Assembly (NCBI GenBank): GCA_964478775.1
Contig: CAYZJC010000001.1
Coordinates: 62,001 to 126,000, forward strand
Direction: 5' to 3'
Length of the DNA: 64,000 nt
Origin: PNMQ01 sp964478775
Lineage (GTDB): Bacteria; Pseudomonadota; Alphaproteobacteria; Paracaedibacterales; CAIOTO01
The notes below the pieces were generated by a model that worked only from the letters and a program-made list of their open reading frames with translations, did not search any database and had not been told where the DNA came from. Within the stretch, counting starts at the first letter, position 1, and each line of letters opens with the position of its first letter. Positions 54,750 through 63,600 of the stretch are shown here, piece after piece. The translations under genes were made by a program, and so were the position numbers.

Positions 54750-55574
54750 ATGCTAGAAAGCCTCAACATCATTGCCAACCTCTATTTGACTTATGCATTA
54801 TTGATGCTGATGGGGTTCACGCTTGGCGTTATGGGTTCGGGCGGCGCCTTATTAGCGCTTCCTATTTTAGTGTATGTAAGCCATATATCGCCGCTTAAGG
54901 CAAGTGTCTTTTCCCTTGTGATTGTGGGGGGGTGTGCTTTATCAAGCTTAATGTCAATTAAAAAAAACGTTCAGCTATCGTGGAATATTATCCCCTTTTC
55001 CGTAACCACGGTTGCCATGATTATTGCCATGCGGCGTTTAGTGATGCCTGTATTGGTTGATACGTATGGTGAAAAAAGTGTTGAACTTGCGATTCTGGCA
55101 GGCTTTGTTGTGGTTATGCTCATTTCATCCTACCTAATGTTTAAACCCACAAAACCAGAAGAAACTGCAGTTCCAAATAAGGCTCAAACTCCTCATATGG
55201 CTCTCTTTTCAATTGCAGGCGCCGGGCTTGGAGCCCTCATTGGCTTTTTAGGTGTTGGTGGTGGTTTTATTATCGTGCCGTTATTGGTTTTAGGCCTAAA
55301 CTATTCCATGACGCATGCAACGGCAACATCACTGTTGATTGTAAGTATTAATTCGCTTATCGGGTTTTTTTTAGACCCTGCCAAATTAACAGCTGATGAA
55401 AATATTTTCGTCATGATTGCCATTATTGTCTCTAGCCTTGGGCTTCAAGTCGGCAGACATCTGCTTTCAAAAATCACAAACCTATACAACCAACAAACCT
55501 TAAAAAGGGCATTTGCAATTTTTATGTTAGTGATTGTTGTCTTCATCATCTACAAACAAGTGAACACGATATAA
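54750..55574 (+). CDS. TauE/SafE-type sulfite/sulfur exporter
   Basis: An eight-helix inner-membrane transporter. The N-terminal 'LGVMGSGGALLALPILVYV' and the mid-protein repeat 'LIGFLGVGGGFIIVPLLVLG' are the two inverted TauE/SafE halves; 'MTHATATSLLIVSINSLIGF' follows. 274 residues. It lies between a rhodanese and an ETHE1-like gene, 34 and 29 bases apart, as in persulfide-detoxification operons. The cargo is probably sulfite, sulfide or thiosulfate. Confidence 0.88.
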   Translation: MLESLNIIANLYLTYALLMLMGFTLGVMGSGGALLALPILVYVSHISPLKASVFSLVIVGGCALSSLMSIKKNVQLSWNIIPFSVTTVAMIIAMRRLVMPVLVDTYGEKSVELAILAGFVVVMLISSYLMFKPTKPEETAVPNKAQTPHMALFSIAGAGLGALIGFLGVGGGFIIVPLLVLGLNYSMTHATATSLLIVSINSLIGFFLDPAKLTADENIFVMIAIIVSSLGLQVGRHLLSKITNLYNQQTLKRAFAIFMLVIVVFIIYKQVNTI

Positions 55575-55603
55575 GTAAAACAACTGACCCCTAGGAGCAT
55601 TGC

Positions 55604-56464
55604 ATGAGCCTACATATTCACAACCTCTATGACCAAGATACCGCCACATTTACCTACATCATTCATGACACTGAAACAAAAGCATGTGCGATTATTGATA
55701 GCGTTCAAAACTATGACCAATTTTCTGGTAAAGCTGCTATGAAAAGTGCTGATGAGGCGATTGTTTATGTGAAAGAAAAAAACTTAAGCGTTCACTGGAT
55801 TTTAGAAACCCATATTCATGCAGACCATTTAACAGCGGCTACCTACCTTAAAAAAGAACTTGGTGGGAAAATTGCCATTGGCTCTCACATTGAAGATGTT
55901 ATAGATTTTTGGGGCCCCCTTTTTAATATGGATGTACAGGACGTAAAGACACATTCCCCTTTCGATAAATTACTGCATGACGGAGAAAAAATCCCCCTTG
56001 GTAATCTTGAAATTTCAATTATCCACACACCAGGCCATACACCTGCATGCCTTTGTTACCACGTTGACAATGCAGTTTTTGTGGGCGATACAATTTTCAT
56101 GCCCGACCTTGGCACAGCAAGAACAGATTTTCCTGGTGGGTCCGCAGAATCATTGTATGATTCTATCCAAAAAATATTACACCTTGCAGATGAAACGGTT
56201 ATTTATGTTGGTCACGACTACCCCCCGCAAGGGCGAGAATTGGCATATAGAACGACAGTTGCTGACCAAAAGCTACATAACATACTAGTCAATCAAAGCA
56301 TATCAAAAGAAGACTATGTCATGCGCCGCAATGAACGAGATAAAGGAAAAGCTGTGCCAAAGCTTTTATTGCCATCTCTACAAGTTAATTTGCGCGCCGG
56401 TGAATTTGGCCCATGTGAAGACAATGGCAAACAATATATTAAGATACCTGTTATACAGCAATAG
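55604..56464 (+). CDS. ETHE1/Blh-like persulfide dioxygenase (MBL fold)
   Basis: A metallo-beta-lactamase fold enzyme of the persulfide dioxygenase type. Metal ligands are 'ETHIHADHLTAA', 'HTPGHTPACLCY', 'VFVGDTIF' and 'VGHDYPP'. 'LGTARTDFPGGSAESLYDSI' is the ETHE1/Blh signature. 286 residues, AGGAG site before the ATG. Expected to oxidise glutathione persulfide to sulfite, which the adjacent TauE could export. No BigR-type regulator gene is next to it. Confidence 0.9.
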   Translation: MSLHIHNLYDQDTATFTYIIHDTETKACAIIDSVQNYDQFSGKAAMKSADEAIVYVKEKNLSVHWILETHIHADHLTAATYLKKELGGKIAIGSHIEDVIDFWGPLFNMDVQDVKTHSPFDKLLHDGEKIPLGNLEISIIHTPGHTPACLCYHVDNAVFVGDTIFMPDLGTARTDFPGGSAESLYDSIQKILHLADETVIYVGHDYPPQGRELAYRTTVADQKLHNILVNQSISKEDYVMRRNERDKGKAVPKLLLPSLQVNLRAGEFGPCEDNGKQYIKIPVIQQ

Positions 56465-56588
56465 GACACTAAGCACCTTTTAAAGCACTTTTATAGCTTA
56501 AACACTTTTAACAATCATATACATTACAGCCCTGAAAAGGTGCATTTCACCTCTTGTTTTTTGAGTGGCAAATGGCTAAATTAAAGTT

Positions 56589-57986
56589 ATGTCATTTATA
56601 AAGATTGGTAAAAATAAAATGAGAAAAAATAATTTCAAAAAATACATTAAATTCGCACTATTGCTTTGCATAGTTGAACAGTCTCAAGCCATGACTTCTA
56701 TGGGTTTAAGTGAAGTCTCTGTCGCAATCAGAGGAGCAACAAAGTTCATCAATAAATCTATTTGCAATCAACCAAGATTATTATCTCCCCATATGATTCC
56801 AAGGTGCTTTTCACAAAAGACTTTTTTTCCACATGAACATAAGTATGTCGTAGCGACAACTGATACTGCGTTTAAGCATATGCTGTCACTTTCAGAAGGC
56901 AGTGACAAATCTATTATCATCTCTTTGCTAAATAGTTTTATCCCTCCATTTCAAGAAGATCAAATTGTAGATGTGCAAGCAGCCCCCACCTCCGTACCCG
57001 CTTTAAAAATACCGGGTGAAAAACAAACCTTCATGGATTTACATGTCGTTTCTTCACAAGGACTACACTACATTGTAGAAATGCAAGCTGAAAGGCATGT
57101 GATGTTTGATGAAAGGGCTTTATTCTACGCATGTGCAACTTATGCAAGTCAATTATCCAAAAAAGAACTACACACAAGGGATTGGTATTTTCATCTAAAA
57201 CCTGTAATTGCCTTACAAATACTTGATTATGACACAAATAGAATTAGAGGCATCACGGCTAATGTGCCAGATACATTACTAGAACGTACAAAAAACCATC
57301 CTATGCTGGATAATCAATATCTTAAACATTATAAAATTACTGATAAAAATTCAGCACAAGAAATTGAATATCTACAAATCATCCAAATTGAATTACCAAG
57401 AGCAGAGGAGCAACGTGAGCTGTATCCACCAAGATCTGATTTTAATGCACAAGATTGGTGGCTAAGCATACTGCATTACTCAGCAGCGTACACAGAAGAA
57501 GAGGTTGAAAGGTTATATCAATCTAAAATAATGCCAAAGCATATTTACAATGCATTACAAAGACTAGATTTTCAAAAATGGAATCCTATCATGCAAAAAG
57601 AGTATCGGGAAGACCTTTCACGCAGAGACCAATATGCTTCCGTGTTAGCTGTGGAAAGAGCTGAAGGACATGCTGAAGGAGTAGAAAATGTTGCAAAAAA
57701 AATGCTCAGTATGANNNNNNNNNNNNNNNNNNNNNNNNNNNNNNNNNNNNNNNNNNNNNNNNNNNNNNNNNNNNNNNNNNNNNNNNNNNNNNNNNNNNNN
57801 NNNNNNNNNNNNNNTTGCGTGTTAGCTGTGGAAAGAGCTGAAGGACATGCTGAAGGACATGCTGAAGGACATGCTGAAGGAGTAGAAAATGTTGCAAAAA
57901 AAATGCTCAGTATGAATATTGATATACAAACAATTTCTAATGCAACAGGACTTTGCCAAGAAAGCATTGACAAACTAAAATCTTAG
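56589..57986 (+). CDS. Rpn-family PD-(D/E)XK protein with signal peptide
   Basis: An Rpn/transposase-like nuclease with an export signal 'FKKYIKFALLLCIVEQSQA' (residues 17-34), which is unusual for this family. The nuclease domain starts at 'VATTDTAFKHML' and shows 'MDLHVVSSQGLHYIVEMQAE' (Asp, Glu-x-Gln) and 'ERALFYACATYASQL'. The C terminus has GHAE tetrapeptide repeats and 'ISNATGLCQESIDKLKS'. A 100-N gap (57715-57814) splits a repeated stretch, so the true repeat number is unknown. The ATG at 56619 is an alternative start at the signal itself. Confidence 0.82.
   Translation: MSFIKIGKNKMRKNNFKKYIKFALLLCIVEQSQAMTSMGLSEVSVAIRGATKFINKSICNQPRLLSPHMIPRCFSQKTFFPHEHKYVVATTDTAFKHMLSLSEGSDKSIIISLLNSFIPPFQEDQIVDVQAAPTSVPALKIPGEKQTFMDLHVVSSQGLHYIVEMQAERHVMFDERALFYACATYASQLSKKELHTRDWYFHLKPVIALQILDYDTNRIRGITANVPDTLLERTKNHPMLDNQYLKHYKITDKNSAQEIEYLQIIQIELPRAEEQRELYPPRSDFNAQDWWLSILHYSAAYTEEEVERLYQSKIMPKHIYNALQRLDFQKWNPIMQKEYREDLSRRDQYASVLAVERAEGHAEGVENVAKKMLSMXXXXXXXXXXXXXXXXXXXXXXXXXXXXXXXXXXCVLAVERAEGHAEGHAEGHAEGVENVAKKMLSMNIDIQTISNATGLCQESIDKLKS
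57715..57814. other. Assembly gap (100 N) inside a tandem repeat
   Basis: The sequence on both sides encodes 'VLAVERAEGHAE' through 'AKKMLSM', so the break fell in duplicated sequence. 100 N is a conventional unknown-size filler. Confidence 0.95.
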
Positions 57987-58089
57987 CTATTTCGTAAACT
58001 CATTCCTTCTTAACAGAATGCGCAGCTCACACAAAAGATCAGCTTGGTTATAATATGTTACCCATACACTCAAGAACTAGGGGGCTTCT

Positions 58090-58723
58090 TTTCACCTCTT
58101 GTTTTTTGAGTGGCAAATGGCTAAATTAACGTTATGTCACTTATAAAGATTGGTAAAGATAAAATGAGAAAAAATAATTTCAAAAAATACATTAAATTTG
58201 CACTATTGCTTTGCATAGTTGAACAGTCTCAAGCCATGACTTCTATGGGTTTAAGTGAAGCCTCTATAGCAATCAAAGGCGCCACAAAGTTCATCAATCA
58301 ATCCGTTTGGAATCAACCAAGATTATTATCTCCCTATTCGATTTCAAGATGCTTTTCAAAAAAGACTTCTGTTCCTCTTGAACATAAGTATGGTGTAGCG
58401 ACACTCGATTTTCAAAAATGGAATCCTATCATGCAAAAAGAGTATCGGGAAGACCTTTCACGCAGAGACCAATATGCTTCCGTGTTAGCTGTGGAAAGAG
58501 CTGAAGGACATGCTGAAGGAGTAGAAAATGTTGCAAAAAAAATGCTCAGTATGAATATTGATATACAAACAATTTCTAATGCAACAGGACTTTGCCAAGA
58601 AAGCATTGACAAACTAAAATCTTAGCTATTTCGTAAACTCATTCCTTCTTAACAGAATGCGCAGCTCACACAAAAGATCAGCTTGGTTATAATATGTTAC
58701 CCATACACTCAAGAACTAGGGGG
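58090..58723 (+). repeat. Tandem duplication unit 2 (deleted copy)
   Basis: Same borders as 56545-58084. About 710 bases corresponding to the nuclease domain, plus the repeat expansion, are missing. The 3' 300 bases are essentially identical to unit 1. Confidence 0.9.
58134..58625 (+). CDS. Secreted Rpn derivative without nuclease domain
   Basis: 163 codons, open throughout. Residues 1-84 parallel the N terminus of the upstream gene, including the signal peptide, with several substitutions. Residues 85-163 match its C terminus almost exactly. The PD-(D/E)XK domain has been cleanly removed in frame; the join is at 'VATLDFQKWN'. It might be a remnant, or a product with a regulatory role such as an inhibitor by hetero-assembly. 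I list it as a CDS because the frame is intact. Confidence 0.65.
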   Translation: MSLIKIGKDKMRKNNFKKYIKFALLLCIVEQSQAMTSMGLSEASIAIKGATKFINQSVWNQPRLLSPYSISRCFSKKTSVPLEHKYGVATLDFQKWNPIMQKEYREDLSRRDQYASVLAVERAEGHAEGVENVAKKMLSMNIDIQTISNATGLCQESIDKLKS

Positions 58724-58759
58724 ATATTTTTATCCCATTAACAAGCTGCCTATGGGAAC

Positions 58760-59830
58760 TTACCAACGAACCCCAAGGTTCTCCCGTAAGAAATTTTCCT
58801 GCATTCGTTCTTGCAACCACCTTAACGAGACTTGCACAACATCTGGGCGTCTTCTAATATAATGGTCCATATTTTGCACATGCAAACATGAAACGTTTGC
58901 TTCCGCATTTTTAGCTCTTTCCAAAAAACGCAAAGCTGCTGGAAAGGCGCTATCATTACCACCCGTCACAACCAAGTAAGGGGTTACAAGCGTTTCATAT
59001 TTAATCGATGGAAATATAAACATAATATCTTCATGATATTTATAAGTCATGCCAAAATACTCTAAGTCTGTTCTTGGGTTTCCTTGCATCGAATTTAAAA
59101 TATCACAGTGTTCTTTGAATGTTTTCGGAAAATTTGAACAACAGACAGGCGCTATCTTATAATACCATGGTAATTCTCTATAAAATTCCCATATTTCTGT
59201 CGCCCAGGATTCACCTGCATCATCACTAGCACCGCACCAATTAAGGGTTGCAATCGTAAATGGTGAATAATAGGTTGTAAGCTGTGTTACCAAGGGCCCG
59301 CCTTCGCTTACCCCAATAAATATAAACTTACCAGTCCAGCCTAAGGGTTTATTGTTCTGCAGATGCTCTAAGACTGTCACATGGTCACACAACCGATTAG
59401 AGCATGTATAGTGTGTCATAAATTCATCAACATCAATATCTGCCCCCTCAACACCGCGTTGTTCTACGGTTAAAAGCCCACAGCCAATATCTAAGATCTC
59501 TTGCAGAAAATAGCGATGGACATGAATAATACTCGTGATATCATGTCTTGAAGATGACCCAGTACAAAAAACCACTATTGGAAACGACTGCATTTGTGGC
59601 TGACTTAAGTAATAAACAATATCTGAAGCACTCTCCCACTCTTCACATGCTCTGGGAACAGTAAACCTTGAATTGTGTGGCACATAATAGTGAGGCATCC
59701 CATAGCGATATTCAGCGTCAGTAAATTTATAAGGGGTTATCCCTTCACTTCCTAACGAAACTGTTACAGTTGAGTAGGCGCACAATAACAACACACCAAA
59801 AATGTAAAACACACCTGCAATTTTTTTCAT
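58760..59830 (-). CDS. Secreted alpha/beta hydrolase
   Basis: A signal peptide ('GVFYIFGVLLLCAYSTVTVSL') begins at the ATG at 59830. The fold shows 'FPIVVFCTGSSSRHD' (oxyanion strand), the nucleophile elbow 'FIGVSEGGPLV' (Gly-x-Ser-x-Gly), 'YLVVTGGNDSAFPA' (acid) and 'VQNMDHYIRRRPDVV' (catalytic His). About 356 residues, nine cysteines, probably disulfide-bonded outside the cytoplasm. The substrate is unknown; an esterase or lipase acting on host material is conceivable. It converges with the Rpn duplicates. Confidence 0.85.
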   Translation of the reverse strand: MKKIAGVFYIFGVLLLCAYSTVTVSLGSEGITPYKFTDAEYRYGMPHYYVPHNSRFTVPRACEEWESASDIVYYLSQPQMQSFPIVVFCTGSSSRHDITSIIHVHRYFLQEILDIGCGLLTVEQRGVEGADIDVDEFMTHYTCSNRLCDHVTVLEHLQNNKPLGWTGKFIFIGVSEGGPLVTQLTTYYSPFTIATLNWCGASDDAGESWATEIWEFYRELPWYYKIAPVCCSNFPKTFKEHCDILNSMQGNPRTDLEYFGMTYKYHEDIMFIFPSIKYETLVTPYLVVTGGNDSAFPAALRFLERAKNAEANVSCLHVQNMDHYIRRRPDVVQVSLRWLQERMQENFLRENLGVRW

Positions 59831-60009
59831 AACCACTTCAAGACTCCTCATTATCAAAATATTATTGCACATCAATCCATGATATTAAAATAAATTAATG
59901 CACCCAAAACAAAATTGCAAGAAAAATCCACACAAGACTTATTTCGAAAACATTATAAGTTTATTAACAAATACAACATATAGTTTAATTAAACATAAAG
60001 GACTACCAG

Positions 60010-60576
60010 ATGAAAACAATTGTAATACTCGCCATATTTTTCACAATTATCTTCGCAAACCTCATATCTTATTCAGCAGCCTTAGAAAAGTGTGAACGCC
60101 CCTCTACAGCCTTTTCAACAGCAAGCTCAGACAGTGAAGATAATATATTTCATACCACTTTAAATGACCAAGAAGCTGAATTAAGCATCATTCAAATGAG
60201 CATTCGAACAGAGCTTGCTTCCTTAGAACCTTTGGAAAAAGAATGTGAGAAACGACAACATAATTTAGCTTTATATCTAAAAGTCTCACAAAAAATAATT
60301 GATTGCGAAAAGTCAATTAAATATAATTTACAAACGCTTAACAATATTCATGAACAACTTACAAATATGCTCCCTATTTTAAACCCGGCCAGTTGGTTGC
60401 ACAGACGCACAAGTCAATTACTAGCGAAAGCAGTTACGATGAAAACCACATATGAGCATCTTTATCAAAAGTATATGCAACCAAAATCACCAAAAGCGCC
60501 GCCTCCCCTTAAAAAGGGTGATTCATCCTCACCAAAAATGAACCATCGCAGCATTCGTAAATATCACACTAAATAG
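60010..60576 (+). CDS. Small secreted coiled-coil protein
   Basis: 188 residues, no family recognised. A signal peptide (MKTIVILAIFFTIIFANL and on to about 24) is followed by an acidic/Ser stretch, a helical coiled-coil region (about 50-150) with four cysteines in the mature part, and a Lys/Pro-rich basic tail ('SPKAPPPLKKGDSSSPK'). AAAGGA seven to nine bases before the ATG. It lies 90 bases upstream of the giant leucine-repeat gene on the same strand and may be co-expressed with it. Confidence 0.7.
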   Translation: MKTIVILAIFFTIIFANLISYSAALEKCERPSTAFSTASSDSEDNIFHTTLNDQEAELSIIQMSIRTELASLEPLEKECEKRQHNLALYLKVSQKIIDCEKSIKYNLQTLNNIHEQLTNMLPILNPASWLHRRTSQLLAKAVTMKTTYEHLYQKYMQPKSPKAPPPLKKGDSSSPKMNHRSIRKYHTK

Positions 60577-60665
60577 TATTTAATGGGTGTGAAGAAAAAT
60601 TAAATGATATTTAAGAAAGAAATGATTATAATAGCAACATCATTTTTGCAACAGGAGCATCTATT

Positions 60666-63600
60666 ATGCTAAAGACGTATTTTAAAGCAACGTTATTTTT
60701 GTGTGTAACCTTAAATAGTGCCCAAAGTGAACTTACTGGGCCTATGTTTAAAAATATCACCAAGCAGTTTAAAGACCCTATGGACAGCCCTCTTATTGGG
60801 CGAGTTGCTTTAGATAGGGGACTGATGTACAACATGCGCTTCTTTGGAAACATTGACTTTAAACATAATGCTAATGGGTCCCGGGAGTACGTGAATGACC
60901 AAGGCAAAGACGCCCTCATTCATTTCTTAATCACGCTCTTTCCTTCACCCACAGGAGCACTTGCCACCCAAACCGAAGGAGATAGAAACTTTGGCAAAAA
61001 AGCAAGTCCCCAAAGTGTTGCTGTCTTAATGAATTATGTCAAAGCTTTGAGATATCAATTACAAGACCCACATGTCACAGAAGCTATTAAAAGTCTACCT
61101 CTCGTTAAAGACCTCAAAAATGAAATCGTTAATCTAAGACAAGAAATTCGTGACATAAAAAATGAATTAACTGTTCATTCTTACAGTGCAGATGAAATAA
61201 GTGAATTTATACAAAAAATACAAGAGCTTGAATCACAACGTCACACTTCAATTAATTCAAGCTCCATAATCAGTCAAATTAAAGAATTGAAAAGGAAAAT
61301 CAAAGCAACAAGTTTGAGGGCTGATAATGAAGCTTCAAATGAGAGAATACGCAATTTAGAAAATGCAGTTCTTAATAAACAACTCTCATTAACTGCAATT
61401 GAACAAACACTCTCCTCACATTTTAATGCCTTTAAGTACGCAAAGTTGGATTTAGCTAATTCATTCCAATCTGCAAATTCACAAACCAAAAGTAAAACAA
61501 AAGAGGCGCTTGCATCAGAAATTTTACTTAAATTAAACGATGCTGTTTTAGAAGAGTCTAACCCAGATTCTCTTTATGCACCGCATACAACAGAGCAAAT
61601 CATCATGGCATTCTTTTGTCTCTGCTTTAACTTTACAGAAGATGTAGCTAAATACACCCAAGCCTTAGGGGCTGATGCATTAAACCCTGATGCACCTGCG
61701 CTTAACGGTGAAGAGAAATGGACTGAAACTAGTCTTGAAAGTGCACGAACTTCCTATGAACAAGATCCTGACAAATCAGTTTCACACATTGATTTAGATC
61801 TGGTCTATATCACTAACTTTATTAATTTTCGGGCCCCCATTCCTTACAACACAGGGAGTCAAACAGGTAATGGTAATTGCCCACAATTTGACAGATCACA
61901 AGAAGATAGCACAAATAAAAAAGCAGGGATAATAAATCACACATTTGCCGATTGCACAGAAATGGCTATTCGCATCTTTACCAATATGATGCTATATGAT
62001 TTTTCACGCCAGCGTTTTCACATTCCAGAAGAACTCATACAAACAGAAGCCACAAACCCGTATTTTAGAAATCTGCAGCAATTTTATGACATTCAATCAC
62101 CAGCCAATGCAAGTGATGGCTCTAATGATATGCGAGGCCTTTGGAACAAAGTTGTAGGTGACCTCAACTATGACTACAACACCCAAAAAAGACACAATAA
62201 AGATATTATTTATAATGCAGAAAATAATTATGAATATAATATTAAAACAAGCATCACCAACTTTATTAATATATGGAAAAAATTACTTAGAAACTCTCTC
62301 ATGCTAGATCCTCTACCCACAGCCACTGATCAAATCCAAGAATGGGTAGAAGAGTCTGTAACAAAAATCATACATGTATTAAACCCAGCGCACCAAGTGA
62401 TTTCGTGTAACGCCATCATTTCTGGAAAAACGGATCATTTAAATGGGAATATTCTCATCACAATTAAAAACAAAGAAAATGCTGAATTTAAATTTAATTT
62501 ATCACTTGCTATGGGACATGGGAAAATTTCCGACATTATGTTTGTTAACAATACGTTTCAGTCTATTGGCTTTAACGAGGCATCACCAACACCGAACCAT
62601 ACAATCGAAGCACTTATCAAGCAATCAAATCGACTGCCAAGATATTATGATTATATAGGACAAAGAATATTAGATTCGAACAATGCAAAAATATCCTTAA
62701 TATTAAATACTCCAAAGAGTTTAGAATATAAAGATTACCACTCATATTATAAGAAGGTCATTGAATCTATTGACGTAGATGATGCAGAAACACAAAAACG
62801 TTACCTATTGGCAATAGAACACTTAAGACATCAGATCATACTTGATGACGAAAACATTACTCAAGATATCCTACAAAACCTTCTTGCAATAGACGACCTC
62901 TACATGAGGAATCTAGATAAACTCCAGGGTATGCATTTCAGTAGATTAAAACACCTTAAGATTCATAAAACAAATTTACAGACAATAATGAACGTAAATA
63001 ATGGTAACACTCCAGTACTTCCTCATCTACCAGATACACAGCAGACCTTTGACCTACAAACATTTACACAACTAAAAAGTTTTCATATTACATTTGAGCC
63101 ACAAAATAAGACTGTTGTTAATTTTCTTTTACCAGTTTCCCTTGAAGAATTGAAAATCAAAGGTAATTCTAATATACAGTGGGATCTATTCAATCAAATT
63201 CATTTGAAAAAGCTAGAACTTAATCACTGCAACGATGCGATACTATCAATTCCCGATTCCCTAGAGGAGTTTCGTTTTTCAGACCCAAAATCTATTGAAC
63301 ACATCAACATTGAAGGGATGCCCAGCTTAAAAATATTATCCGCCCCCACATCATGGAGATGCGAACACTTTGTTGCCCCATCTTCTCTTGTCGGCTTCAC
63401 CGTAGATTCCAATTTTAAACTCCTTGATTTAAGCAAAGCGCTTAATTTTTCAGAAATCATTTTAAGCGGAGATATTGAAAAATTTATATTACCACCTAAA
63501 ATAGAATCTCTTAACATCATGTCAGGCCAAATACCTTCCATGCTTGATTTAAGTCAATACCAAATCAGTCTGTTAAATATTGCCACAAAACACGCAATGG

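Larger units (their letters stand above)
56545..58084 (+). repeat. Tandem duplication unit 1 (secreted Rpn gene)
   Basis: The unit begins in TTTCACCTCTTG and ends in AAGAACTAGGGGG. The same borders enclose unit 2 at 58090-58723. It holds the full-length gene and its 3' flank. Confidence 0.9.
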
